This document shows, in pieces, positions 1 through 9,100 of a stretch of DNA of 50,113 nt (its first letter is position 1; every line of letters begins with the position of its first letter). Location of the stretch: assembly GCA_035604135.1 (NCBI GenBank), contig DATNJB010000036.1, positions 1-50,113 on the forward strand, read 5' to 3'. Origin of the DNA: Poindextera sp035604135. GTDB lineage: Bacteria; Pseudomonadota; Alphaproteobacteria; Caulobacterales; Caulobacteraceae. The notes under the pieces are model-generated. The model was not told where the DNA came from and made no database searches. It worked only from the letters and a program-made list of their open reading frames with translations. The position numbers were made by a program, and so were the translations under genes.

Positions 1-917
<917 letters not shown>

Positions 918-922
918 GGCAG

Positions 923-1477
923 CTAAGCTCTTTTCAGGGCGAATTTCAGGGAATCAAGTCTGGATTTCAGGGAGGCGTCGTACAGCCGCGAGCCGACCTT
1001 GACCTTGATGCCGCCGAGGATGGCGGGATCGACGCGGGCGTCGATGTCGGGCTCCTTGCCGAGCGCGTGGCGGAGCGCCGCGGCTAGGCCGCGCTGTTGC
1101 GCGGGCGTCAGCGCGATCGCGGTGGTGACCTCGGCGGCGACCACGCCGCGATAGGCGGCCTCGAGCGCCTCGAAGGCGGCGATCATGGCGCGCAGCGCCG
1201 AGGCGCGGCCCTGGCCGGCGACGACGCCGAGGAACTTCCTGGTCAGCGGCGAGAAGCCGGCGCGCTCGGCGAGCGCCTGGATCACGCGGCCCTTGATGGC
1301 CGAATCGAAGATCGGCGAGGCGAGCAGGCTGCGCAGGTCGGCGCTCCCGGCGATCATCGCCTTCAGCGACTTCAGGTCGGCGGCGACGGGACCGAGCTGG
1401 CCGCCGTCCCTGGCCAGGTCGAACAGGGCGCCGGCGTAGCGCGCGCCCACCTCGCCAGCCTGAGAATCGTTGGCCAC
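923..1477 (-). CDS. atpH: ATP synthase F1 subunit delta
   Basis: Delta (OSCP-type) subunit, the stalk protein linking the top of F1 to the b subunits of Fo. The 184-residue length is normal. The N-terminal helical domain begins ARYAGALFDLA, and the C-terminal part ends in the family pattern of a glycine-rich ILGGIKVKVGSRLYDASLKSRL stretch (residues about 153-175). The start is a GTG at 1477 with only a weak purine-rich stretch (GGCGGAAC) upstream. It is first in the leftward operon before atpA. The 196 bases between it and the amidase gene upstream should hold the operon promoter; I could not pick out a clear one. Confidence 0.95.
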   Translation of the reverse strand: MANDSQAGEVGARYAGALFDLARDGGQLGPVAADLKSLKAMIAGSADLRSLLASPIFDSAIKGRVIQALAERAGFSPLTRKFLGVVAGQGRASALRAMIAAFEALEAAYRGVVAAEVTTAIALTPAQQRGLAAALRHALGKEPDIDARVDPAILGGIKVKVGSRLYDASLKSRLDSLKFALKRA

Positions 1478-1673
1478 TCGTACGTTCCGCCGGTTTCAAT
1501 TCGCCGCGCCGCAGACGACCCGCGAGCGGCTCGCTAAAGGCTTGATTGCGCTTAAGAAAGCACCTGGGCTAGCGGGGCCGCTAAACCCCCCGCCCAAAGC
1601 CGCGCGCTGGATAGCACGAAGCCTCGCTGCGTCGCAACCGAAGGCGGGCTCCCTGGGGCGCCGCAAGACCCGA

Positions 1674-2615
1674 TCACTCTAACACGACACGCGGGAAATA
1701 GAGCGCGACGACCCAGTTGGGCTGGTCGACGATCTCGCTGATGCGCAGGTCGGCGCAGACGCTGCAGAGCATGTAGGCGTCGACGGCGCGCATCCCGTGA
1801 CGCGTCGACAAGAGGTCGATCATGCCGCTCACCGCATCGCGCGCGGCGGCCATGAGGTCGGGGCCGATGCCGGTGGCGACTTCGTAGCCCTTGGCGTCGA
1901 GATGCCGGCTGACCGGACCTGGGGTGAAGAAGCGAGGAAAGGCCAGGCGCGCGTCCTTGACCAGCTCGAATCGCACGGCGGCCGACATCGGGCTCTCGAT
2001 GGCGGTGCCGCAGACCTCGCCGTCGCCCTGGGCGGCGTGGGTGTCGCCGAGGCTGAACAGGCCGCCTGCCACTTCGACCGGCAGATAGAGCTCGACCCCG
2101 GCGGAGAGGTCGCGGACGTCGAGATTGCCACCGACGCGGCGCGGCGGGACGATGCTGTGCAGACCCGGCGCGGCGGGCGCCAGACCGATCGTGCCGGCGA
2201 AGGCTTTAAGCGGCACGCGGCCGCCCGGGCCGTACATCGCCGGCGCCATCGTCGCCGCGTCGTAGGTCCAGATGTGCAGCGCCGGCTCGGGGAACTGATC
2301 GGCCAGCAGCCCGAACCCCGGGATGTTGGCGGTCCACCCCCAACCGGAGGGGCCGAATTCGACCAGCGTGACCTTGATCGCGTCGCCGGCTTGCGCGCCG
2401 TCGACGACGACCGGACCGACCACCGGGTTGACCTTGCCGAAGTCGAGGCGGCCCACGTCGGCGACCGCCGACGAGCGGGTGAGCTGGCCGCCGGAGGCGT
2501 CGAGCGGGTGAAACTCCACCGTCTCGCCGGGCGCGACGGTAAGCACCGGCGCAAATGCGTTGTCCCAGCCGGTGTGGCCTTGGTGAGCGTGCAGCGTGTG
2601 CGCTGCGGTGCTCAC
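1674..2615 (-). CDS. acetamidase/formamidase family protein
   Basis: A 313-residue protein of the FmdA/AmdA family, cytoplasmic zinc amidases that release ammonia from short amides such as formamide or acetamide. Family marks include the N-terminal HxGHTGWDN segment, GDAIKVTLVEF, the SLGDTHAAQGDGEVCGTAIES motif region (residues about 190-215) and the C-terminal DAYMLCSVCADLRISEIVD segment. The start is a GTG at 2615 that overlaps the stop of the upstream thioesterase gene as GTGA, indicating translational coupling. Extending the frame upstream would run into that gene and gives non-family sequence. The actual substrate cannot be told from sequence. Pairing with a thioesterase is unusual. Confidence 0.88.
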   Translation of the reverse strand: MSTAAHTLHAHQGHTGWDNAFAPVLTVAPGETVEFHPLDASGGQLTRSSAVADVGRLDFGKVNPVVGPVVVDGAQAGDAIKVTLVEFGPSGWGWTANIPGFGLLADQFPEPALHIWTYDAATMAPAMYGPGGRVPLKAFAGTIGLAPAAPGLHSIVPPRRVGGNLDVRDLSAGVELYLPVEVAGGLFSLGDTHAAQGDGEVCGTAIESPMSAAVRFELVKDARLAFPRFFTPGPVSRHLDAKGYEVATGIGPDLMAAARDAVSGMIDLLSTRHGMRAVDAYMLCSVCADLRISEIVDQPNWVVALYFPRVVLE

Positions 2616-3547
2616 GCGAACTCCGGCACGTGCCTGGCCTCGATCGAGCGGCGGAGCGAGGCGGGGATGTCGATCGCCCGCCGCGCGTCGAGGTCGAGCG
2701 CGATGTTGACGTTGTCGTTCAACGTCACCAGCCGCCTGGTCGTGGTGTTGAACATCCAGCGGCGGGTGTGGCGCACCTTGGAGTGCAGCCCGATCTCGGC
2801 GCCCAGCGAGCAGAGCGCATCGCCGACCCTGGCCGGGCTGACGCGGATCATGCGCGTCTCGAGCGAGGCCCAGCCCACCCGGTGGCCCTCGTCGGTCGAG
2901 AAGGTCATCGGCCCGTACTGGCGCATCTCCTCGGCCGTAGGCATGCGGAAGCCGCCGAACATCATCGCGCCAACGTCGGCCAGCAAGCCGTTTTCGTCGC
3001 AGGCCTCGGGCGGCACGACCCACTCCGAGCGCCGCGACATCGGATCGTCCGGATCTTCGGCCAGGCGCGCGGAGAGCTCGGCGAAATCGAGGTCGGTGCG
3101 CGGCGGGCGCGTGTCGATCGTGCGCGGGCGACCGTGGGCGGGCAGCTCGATGCGCCTGGCGTTCGCATTCGCCACAACGGCCTGCGGCAACGGCGCCGTC
3201 TCACCCGACATGCGGTCGGCGAGCGCGCTGGTGATCAGGAAGGTGGCGGCGATCTCGTCCTTCGCCGGATTGGCGAGCTCGTAGTAGCAGCGCACGCCGT
3301 TCGCATCCGCCTCCAGGACGCCGCCCCGCACCACCAGGGTCGCGCCGGCGAACTGCTCGCGCTGGTAGCGGGTGTAGGTGTCGGGCTGGATCAGGCGCGG
3401 GCCGGCCTCGCCACAGGCGTCGAGACCGAGCTCGGCCAGGAGCGCCTCGTTCGCCCGCTGCGCCCGCTCGGCGTAGTAGCGGACGTTCATGTGGCCGAGG
3501 CCGTCGATCTCTTCGGGCTTAACGTCCGCCGTGTCGAATGTACGCAC
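2612..3547 (-). CDS. thioesterase family protein, double hotdog
   Basis: A 311-residue protein with two hotdog-fold halves. The first half carries DGLGHMNVRYYAERAQRANE (residues about 15-35), the pattern of 4-hydroxybenzoyl-CoA/acyl-CoA thioesterases. The second half shows HRVGWASLETRMIRVSPARVGD and ends with a second hotdog strand pattern (RRWMFNTTTRRLVT). Such proteins hydrolyse acyl-CoA thioesters in the cytoplasm; the substrate is unknown. The ATG at 3547 is the first good start, and 87 bases separate it from the cyclophilin gene upstream. Its stop overlaps the amidase start by 4 bases, so the two are probably co-translated and may act on the same compound class, which is inference. Confidence 0.78.
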   Translation of the reverse strand: MRTFDTADVKPEEIDGLGHMNVRYYAERAQRANEALLAELGLDACGEAGPRLIQPDTYTRYQREQFAGATLVVRGGVLEADANGVRCYYELANPAKDEIAATFLITSALADRMSGETAPLPQAVVANANARRIELPAHGRPRTIDTRPPRTDLDFAELSARLAEDPDDPMSRRSEWVVPPEACDENGLLADVGAMMFGGFRMPTAEEMRQYGPMTFSTDEGHRVGWASLETRMIRVSPARVGDALCSLGAEIGLHSKVRHTRRWMFNTTTRRLVTLNDNVNIALDLDARRAIDIPASLRRSIEARHVPEFA

Positions 3548-3634
3548 TTGTCGAATGCCGCCAAATCAAACGGGGTTGGGAGGAATGCCCCTGAGGTAGC
3601 GACGCCGCCCGGCCCGGTCAACAAGCGGCGCGGG

Positions 3635-4243
3635 TCACGCGCGGCGCATGGTCACGATCGCCACCGGCGGGCTCAGGATCTGCCCCTGCATCGCCGGATT
3701 GCGCGCCACCCCGTTGGTCGGCAGGGCCAGGATGGCGCGGACGACATCCATGCCGTCGATCACCTGACCGAACGCCGCATAGCCCAGATTGTCGCCCTTA
3801 CCCCCCGGGTTGGCGTCCAGATAGGGCGCGGGACCCGAGCAGATGAAGAAGTCCGCTGTCGCCGTCCCCGGCCCGTAGCGCGCCATCGAAATGGTCCCGT
3901 CCTGGTGCGAGAGCCCGGTCTGGGTCGTGCTCTCGTGCGCGATCGGCGGGAAGAGCTTGCCGGGCGCGTTCTGCAAGCCGCCCTCGATCAGCCCCGCGCC
4001 GGCGGCGCCCTGGCTCCTGACCGCGCGATAGAAGCTCGTTGCGTCGAACCGCCGGGCGTCCACGTAGTGAAGAAAGTTCGCCGCGGTGATGGGCGCCTTG
4101 TCGGCGGCGAGCGCCAGCACGATCAGTCCGTGGTCCGTCTTGATGGCGACGCGCGGGGCCGCCGGCTGCGCGAGCGTCGGGCTCACGGCGACAACGCCCA
4201 CCGCGGCGAGCAGTGTCCGACGCCGAATGGCCGATCCCGGCAT
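3635..4243 (-). CDS. secreted peptidylprolyl isomerase, cyclophilin type
   Basis: A 202-residue cyclophilin-fold prolyl isomerase that should catalyse cis-trans isomerisation of proline peptide bonds outside the cytoplasm. The N-terminus (MPGSAIRRRTLLAAVGVVAVSPTLA) has an RRxTLL twin-arginine-like motif, a hydrophobic core and an Ala-x-Ala-like cleavage region, so export is likely, perhaps by Tat. The domain covers residues about 30-200: TDHGLIVLAL, the FYRAVRSQG strand, ADFFICSGPAPYLDANPGG and FGQVIDGMDVVRAI. The ATG at 4243 is chosen because the signal peptide starts there; the frame stays open far upstream only as an antisense shadow. It is divergent from the drug exporter with 72 bases between the starts. 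Confidence 0.88.
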   Translation of the reverse strand: MPGSAIRRRTLLAAVGVVAVSPTLAQPAAPRVAIKTDHGLIVLALAADKAPITAANFLHYVDARRFDATSFYRAVRSQGAAGAGLIEGGLQNAPGKLFPPIAHESTTQTGLSHQDGTISMARYGPGTATADFFICSGPAPYLDANPGGKGDNLGYAAFGQVIDGMDVVRAILALPTNGVARNPAMQGQILSPPVAIVTMRRA

Positions 4244-4315
4244 GACATCCCCCGCTCGACGAGCAATGCAGCCTATATGGCGCATCGGATCGGCGCTATC
4301 AGACCGCGCGCCGCG

Positions 4316-5974
4316 ATGACCGTCGACACCGAAACCCACGTCCGCACCTTTACGCGCGCCGAGCAGGCGTGGACGCTGACGGCGCTGATGATCGTCTTCC
4401 TGCTCGGCGCGGGCGATGCGACCATCGTCACGACCGCCATGCCGCGCATCGTCGCCCAGCTCGGCGGCTTGGACCTCTACGCCTGGGTGACGACGGCCTA
4501 CCTGCTCACCTCGACCGTGATGGTGCCGATCTGGGGCAAGCTCTCCGACCTGCACGGGCGAAAGCGCGTGCTGATCGTCGCGGTCGCGATCTTCCTGGCG
4601 GGCTCGTGCCTCTCGGGGCTCTCCGGCGAGCTCGGCCCGTTGCCGCTGCTTGGCGGCGGCATGACCCAGCTGATCGCCTTCCGCGCGCTGCAGGGGGTGG
4701 GCGGCGGCGCCCTCTTTACGATCTCCTTCGCCATCATCGCCGACATGTTCGGCCCGCGGGAGCGTGGGCGCTACTCCGGCCTGTTCGGCGCGACCTTCGG
4801 GGTCGCCGGCGTCCTCGGCCCGCTGATCGGCGGGTTCTTCACCGACCACGGCACGGTGCGACTCGCCGGCCTGCTGATCGAGGGGTGGCGCTGGATCTTC
4901 TACATCAACCTGCCGCTGACCCTGGTCTCGCTGTTCATGATCGCGGTGATGATGCCGGCGCTGGGGCGCCATGGCCGCGGACGTGTCGACTACCTGGGCG
5001 GGGCGCTGATCGTCGCCGCGTTCGCGCCCTTCCTCCTGGCGCTGAGCTGGGGCGGCCACGACTATGCGTGGACCTCGCCGGTCATCCTCGGGCTTTTCGC
5101 CGTTTCCGCCGTCGCGCTCGCCGCGCTGATCGGCGTCGAAGCACACACGGCCGAGCCGATGGTCCCCTTGAGCCTCTTTAAGGACCGCGTGTTCGCCACC
5201 GCGAGCGCCGCGAGCTTCGTGTTCAACGCCGCCTTCATCGGCATCGTCGCCTTCCTGCCGCTCTACCTCCAGGCGGGGCTCGGCGTCCCGGCGACGGCGT
5301 CGGGCGTCGCCATCCTGCCGCTGATGTTCGGTCTGGTGTTCGCGAGCGGCCTTGCCGGCTACCTCGTCTCGCGCACGGGCCTCTACAAGCCGTTCCTCAT
5401 CGCCGGCGCCGTCGTGCTGTTGATCGGGGTCCTCTTGCTCGCCACCGTCAAGCCCAGCACGCCGGTCTCAGGCGTCGCCTGGCGCCTCTTGATCGTCGGT
5501 TTCGGTCTTGGACCCTCGCAGAGCCTGTTCAGCCTTGCGGTGCAGAACGCGGTTGCGCCGAAGGTGATGGGGGTGGCGACGAGCGGCAGCCAGTTCTTCC
5601 GCCAGATCGGCGCAACCGTCGGCGTCGCCCTGGCCGGCGCGCTCCTCACCCACGACTTCAACGCCGAGTTCGCCCGCCGCGCGCCGCCGGCCGCCGGCGT
5701 GCATCAGACGGTCGACATCGCCCAGCTGCAGGCGCGCGCGTTGGCCGCGGCCGAGACCCCGCAAGCCAGCCCGGCCGAGACCCCGCCGCCAGCGCTGATC
5801 GCCGCCACGAAGGCCAGTGTCAGCGTCGCCGTCGTCGACATCTTCCGCGCCAGCCTGGCCGTCGTCGGGCTGGGCCTGGCCATCGTCTTCCTGATCCCCG
5901 CGCTGCCGATGCGAAGCCGGGAGGAGCGCACGGTCGACGCAGCCCGCGCCGAGGCCGCGGCAAGCTCGGCTTAG
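4316..5974 (+). CDS. MFS multidrug exporter, DHA2 (EmrB/QacA) family
   Basis: A 552-residue inner-membrane proton-driven exporter with about 14 hydrophobic segments, the DHA2 count. Motif A appears as GKLSDLHGRKRVL (residues about 75-87), followed by LQGVGGGALFTISFAIIADMF and the antiporter motif C as GATFGVAGVLGPLIGG. The hydrophilic stretch at residues about 455-500 is Ala/Pro-rich. I start at the ATG at 4316; an ATG at 4277 would add 13 residues, and neither has a strong ribosome site. No EmrA-type adaptor or TetR-type repressor gene lies beside it, so the substrate and control are unknown. It is convergent with priA. Confidence 0.9.
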   Translation: MTVDTETHVRTFTRAEQAWTLTALMIVFLLGAGDATIVTTAMPRIVAQLGGLDLYAWVTTAYLLTSTVMVPIWGKLSDLHGRKRVLIVAVAIFLAGSCLSGLSGELGPLPLLGGGMTQLIAFRALQGVGGGALFTISFAIIADMFGPRERGRYSGLFGATFGVAGVLGPLIGGFFTDHGTVRLAGLLIEGWRWIFYINLPLTLVSLFMIAVMMPALGRHGRGRVDYLGGALIVAAFAPFLLALSWGGHDYAWTSPVILGLFAVSAVALAALIGVEAHTAEPMVPLSLFKDRVFATASAASFVFNAAFIGIVAFLPLYLQAGLGVPATASGVAILPLMFGLVFASGLAGYLVSRTGLYKPFLIAGAVVLLIGVLLLATVKPSTPVSGVAWRLLIVGFGLGPSQSLFSLAVQNAVAPKVMGVATSGSQFFRQIGATVGVALAGALLTHDFNAEFARRAPPAAGVHQTVDIAQLQARALAAAETPQASPAETPPPALIAATKASVSVAVVDIFRASLAVVGLGLAIVFLIPALPMRSREERTVDAARAEAAASSA

Positions 5975-6027
5975 CGCGGACGCTCATGCCGCTTGCGCCA
6001 GCAGGCCAATCTCCGATCGGAGCGCGA

Positions 6028-6083
6028 CCCCTCATCCGACCGAGCATTCGCCCGGCCACCTTTTCCCCCAAGTGGGAGAAGGG
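6028..6083. repeat. interspersed-repeat-like segment with hairpin between convergent genes
   Basis: The segment CCCTCATCCGACCGAGC...CGGCCACCTTTTCCCCCAAGTGGGAGAAGGG resembles an interspersed intergenic repeat that I recall from many alphaproteobacterial genomes. CCTTTTCCC (6059-6067) pairs with GGGAGAAGG (6074-6082) around a 6-base loop with a single G-T wobble. It sits between the convergent stop codons at 5974 and 6141, where it could act as a two-way transcription terminator. I see no second copy in this window, so the repeat assignment is from memory. Confidence 0.5.
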
Positions 6084-6140
6084 ACGCTGAATCGGCCCTG
6101 GGTGGCCGGAACCTGAGTCAGCTAGTGGGAGGCGCTTGGC

Positions 6141-8303
6141 CTAGAGGAAGCTGTAGGGGTCGACGTCGATGGTCAGGCGGACCGAGGCCGGGGGCTTCAC
6201 CCGCACGCGCCAGGCGGCGAGGTAGGCCTGCAGGTTGACATTGCGGTCGGCGCGGACGAGGAAGCGCTTGCGACGGCGCCCGCGCACCAGGGCCTGCGGC
6301 GCGTCGGCGGGGCCGTAGACCTCGACGCCCTTGGCGTTCGGGGCCGAAGCGGCCAGGGCGCGGACGTACGTCTCGAGCACGTGCGCGTCGCGCCCGGTGG
6401 CGATCAGCGCCGCGAGGCGGCCGAAGGGCGGGAGGCCGGCGGCCTCGCGCTGGGCCATCTCGGCGGCCACGAAGGCGTCGCGGTCCTGGGCCTTCAGCGC
6501 CTGCATCACCGGCTGCTCCGGGGCGTAGGTTTGCAGGAGCGCCCGGCCCGGCCGCTCGCGCCGTCCGGCCCGCCCGCCCGCCTGGGTGAGCAGCTGGAAG
6601 GTGCGCTCAGCCGCGCGCAGGTCGCCCCCGCGCAGGCCGAGGTCGGCGTCCACGACGCCGACGAGCGTGAGTAAGGGAAAGTCATGCCCCTTGGCGGCCG
6701 CCTGGGTGGCGACGAGCACGTCGATCTCGCCTTGGGCCATGGCTTCGACCATCGCCCGCGCGCCTTCGGCGTCGAACACGGTGTCGGAGGAGAAGATCGC
6801 GACGCGAGCCTCGGGAAACAGCGCCCGCACCTCCTCCTCGACCCGTTCGACCCCCGGACCGATCGAGGCCAGGCTGTCGGCCGCGCCGCAGTGGGGGCAG
6901 CGCTCGGGCTTGGGCATCGAAAAGCCGGTGAGGTGGCAGACGAGCCTTCCCGAGTAGCGGTGCTCGACCAGCCAGGAATCGGTGTCGGGCGCGGTCATCC
7001 GCTCGCCGCACTTGCGGCAGACCACGAGCGGCGCATAGCCGCGCCGGTTGAGGAAGAGCAGCGTCTGTTCGCCGCGCGCCAGGGTCTCGACCATGGCCGC
7101 AACAAGCGGGGGCGAAAGCCAGGCGCCCGGCTCCGGCGGCGTCTCGCGCATGTCGATCAGCTCGACCTTGGGCAGGCGCGAGGCCCCGTGGCGGGCGGCG
7201 AGCTTCAGCCAGTGGTAGCGGCCTGTCTCGGCGTTCCAGAGCGTCTCCAGGGACGGCGTGGCCGAGGCCAGGATGACCAGCGCGTCCTCGATCTTGCCAC
7301 GGGCGACGGCGAGATCGCGCGCCTGATAGATGAAGCCGTCCTCCTGCTTGAACGAGGAGTCGTGCTCCTCGTCGACGACGATCAGCTTCAGGTTCGCATA
7401 CGGCAGGAACAGCGCCGAGCGGGCGCCGACGACGATGCGGCAGCGGTTCTGCGCCACCGCCTCCCACACGCGCCGCCGGGCCGGCTGCGGACAGGCCGAA
7501 TGCCACTCCGCCGGCCGAGCCTCGAAGCGGGCCTCAAACCGGTCGATCGCACGCTGGGTGAGCGCGATCTCGGGCAAGAGAACCAGAACCTGGGCGGTCG
7601 GATCGCGCGCCAGCACCCTGGCCGCGGCGTCGAGATAGACCTCGGTCTTGCCGGAGCCGGTGACGCCGTCGAGCAGGGCGACCTGGAAGCCGCCTTGGCC
7701 GACCAGCTCCGCAAGCGCCTCGGCCGCAGCGGTCTGGCTTGCGTTCAGCGGCCGGCCGGGCCGCGAAGTATCAGGCGGATCGAAGTCGAGGGGCGGCTCG
7801 ATCAGCCGCGTCTCCAGGGCGCCAAGCTCGATCAGCGCCCGGATCACGCCGGAAGAGACTTGCGCCGCTTCCGCCAGCGCGCCGGGCGACATCGGCTGGT
7901 CGGCCGCGGCGGCCAGCACCCGCGCGCGGGCCGGCGTCATCCGTTCGACGGCCGCGCCGGTCGCCGCGATCACCCGCTCGGGCCTGGCCTTTGGCGCGCG
8001 CGCGCCACGCAGGCTGATGGCCAGCGGCTGGCCTGGCGCATCGACCGCATAGCGCGCCGCCCAGCTCAGAAAGGCGAGCGTCGTCTTGGGGATCGGCGGC
8101 GCCTCACGTCGCTCGAGCACCGGCTTGAGCGGCCGATTGTGGCCGCTGGCGTCGCGCAAGCTCGCGACGACGCCCAAGAGGCGCTGGGGGCCGAGCGGCA
8201 CGATGACCTGGTCGCCGACCTCAAGGCCCATGTCCTCCGGCTCGGCGTAGTCGAACGCTTCGGGGAGCGGGAGCGGGAGGATGACACTGGCCAGTCGCGT
8301 CAT
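6141..8303 (-). CDS. priA: primosomal protein N' (replication restart helicase PriA)
   Basis: A 720-residue superfamily 2 DNA helicase that recognises abandoned replication forks and reloads the replisome. The N-terminal 3'-end binding domain begins LASVILPLPLPEAFDYAEPE. Helicase motifs are GVTGSGKTEVYL (Walker A), VDEEHDSSFKQEDG (DEEH box), SATPSLET and GRAGRRERPGRALLQT. The cysteine-rich insert is reduced: C429xxC432 and C469xxC472 are kept, but the second CxxC is replaced by APDT (438-441) and the third is C456HLT459, so three of the usual eight zinc ligands are missing. The C-terminus DVDPYSFL is typical. It starts with ATG at 8303 and is divergent from DUF484 over 107 bases. Confidence 0.97.
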   Translation of the reverse strand: MTRLASVILPLPLPEAFDYAEPEDMGLEVGDQVIVPLGPQRLLGVVASLRDASGHNRPLKPVLERREAPPIPKTTLAFLSWAARYAVDAPGQPLAISLRGARAPKARPERVIAATGAAVERMTPARARVLAAAADQPMSPGALAEAAQVSSGVIRALIELGALETRLIEPPLDFDPPDTSRPGRPLNASQTAAAEALAELVGQGGFQVALLDGVTGSGKTEVYLDAAARVLARDPTAQVLVLLPEIALTQRAIDRFEARFEARPAEWHSACPQPARRRVWEAVAQNRCRIVVGARSALFLPYANLKLIVVDEEHDSSFKQEDGFIYQARDLAVARGKIEDALVILASATPSLETLWNAETGRYHWLKLAARHGASRLPKVELIDMRETPPEPGAWLSPPLVAAMVETLARGEQTLLFLNRRGYAPLVVCRKCGERMTAPDTDSWLVEHRYSGRLVCHLTGFSMPKPERCPHCGAADSLASIGPGVERVEEEVRALFPEARVAIFSSDTVFDAEGARAMVEAMAQGEIDVLVATQAAAKGHDFPLLTLVGVVDADLGLRGGDLRAAERTFQLLTQAGGRAGRRERPGRALLQTYAPEQPVMQALKAQDRDAFVAAEMAQREAAGLPPFGRLAALIATGRDAHVLETYVRALAASAPNAKGVEVYGPADAPQALVRGRRRKRFLVRADRNVNLQAYLAAWRVRVKPPASVRLTIDVDPYSFL

Positions 8304-8410
8304 GACCGGCCTGTCGTAGCACGCCCCGCGATACGGGCGAGCGGCCCATCAAGGCGTCCTTAACGCGGGTGGCGTTCACTGGGGCCTGAGGGATTTTGCG
8401 GGCGCGGGCG

Positions 8411-9100
8411 ATGGGCGACACATCCGAAGGGGCGGCGGACCAGATGGGCGAGCCCGAAGGCTGGGCGGCGATCCGCGACGTCCTGGCCGCGCACCCGAAC
8501 CTCATTCGCGACGATGCCGACCTTCTGGCCGAGCTCGGCCTGCGCATCCGCGCAGACAACATCGTCGACTTCGGGCCTGCCGCGCTGGCGCGCCTTTCCG
8601 CCGACAAGACGCGCGAGAAGGCCGCCCGCCGTCAGCTCGAGGCCACCGCGCGCGCCAACTTCGCGGCCCAGGCGCAGACCCATGCCGCGGTCGTCGGCCT
8701 GCTCGAATCGCGCAACCACGCCGACCTGGCCCGACGGGTCGATGAAACGGCGCGCCTCCGGTTCGGCCTCGTCACCGGCGTGATCGCCATCGAACGGCCG
8801 GGCGGCGTGCCGGCCGGCTGGCGCGGGATCCCGGAGAACGGCGCTGACGGCCTGCTCGGCCCCGCCGGCCTGGCCCGCATGGGCGAGCCCGGCGCAGCAC
8901 AGGCCCTGTTCGGCGAGGCGGCGGAGCTGGTGGCCAGCGTCGCCATGGCGCGCATGGCCATCTGGACGCCGGCCCGCCAGGGCGTGCTGGCGTTCGGCTC
9001 GACCGAGGAACAGGGCTTCACCGCCGACATGGGGGCAGAGCTCGTGGCCTTCCTAGCCCGCGTGGTCGAACGCACGGCCGAGCGATGGCCGGTGCTTTGA
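8411..9100 (+). CDS. DUF484 family protein
   Basis: A 229-residue DUF484 protein, a GAF-like family of unknown biochemical role that is commonly encoded just before xerC in Proteobacteria. The N-terminal part has the family phrase IRDVLAAHPNLIRDDADLL, then a helical, probably coiled-coil stretch (residues about 50-90), then a GAF-like sensor part ending VLAFGSTEEQGFTADMG. I use the ATG at 8411; a TTG at 8396 in the same frame would add five residues and lies too near the GAGGGA stretch at 8388-8393 to use it well. The last 16 bases overlap xerC, so the two genes are coupled. Confidence 0.85.
   Translation: MGDTSEGAADQMGEPEGWAAIRDVLAAHPNLIRDDADLLAELGLRIRADNIVDFGPAALARLSADKTREKAARRQLEATARANFAAQAQTHAAVVGLLESRNHADLARRVDETARLRFGLVTGVIAIERPGGVPAGWRGIPENGADGLLGPAGLARMGEPGAAQALFGEAAELVASVAMARMAIWTPARQGVLAFGSTEEQGFTADMGAELVAFLARVVERTAERWPVL

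Noticed and set aside
1561..1600. TAGCGG-GG-CCGCTA dyad upstream of atpH as a terminator
   Set aside because: The loop is only two bases and no T-run follows, so neither a terminator nor a defined operator can be supported.
2555..4315. Long plus-strand frame running into the MFS transporter from far upstream
   Set aside because: It is the antisense of the thioesterase and cyclophilin genes with Arg/Gly-rich, non-family sequence; the real protein starts near 4316.
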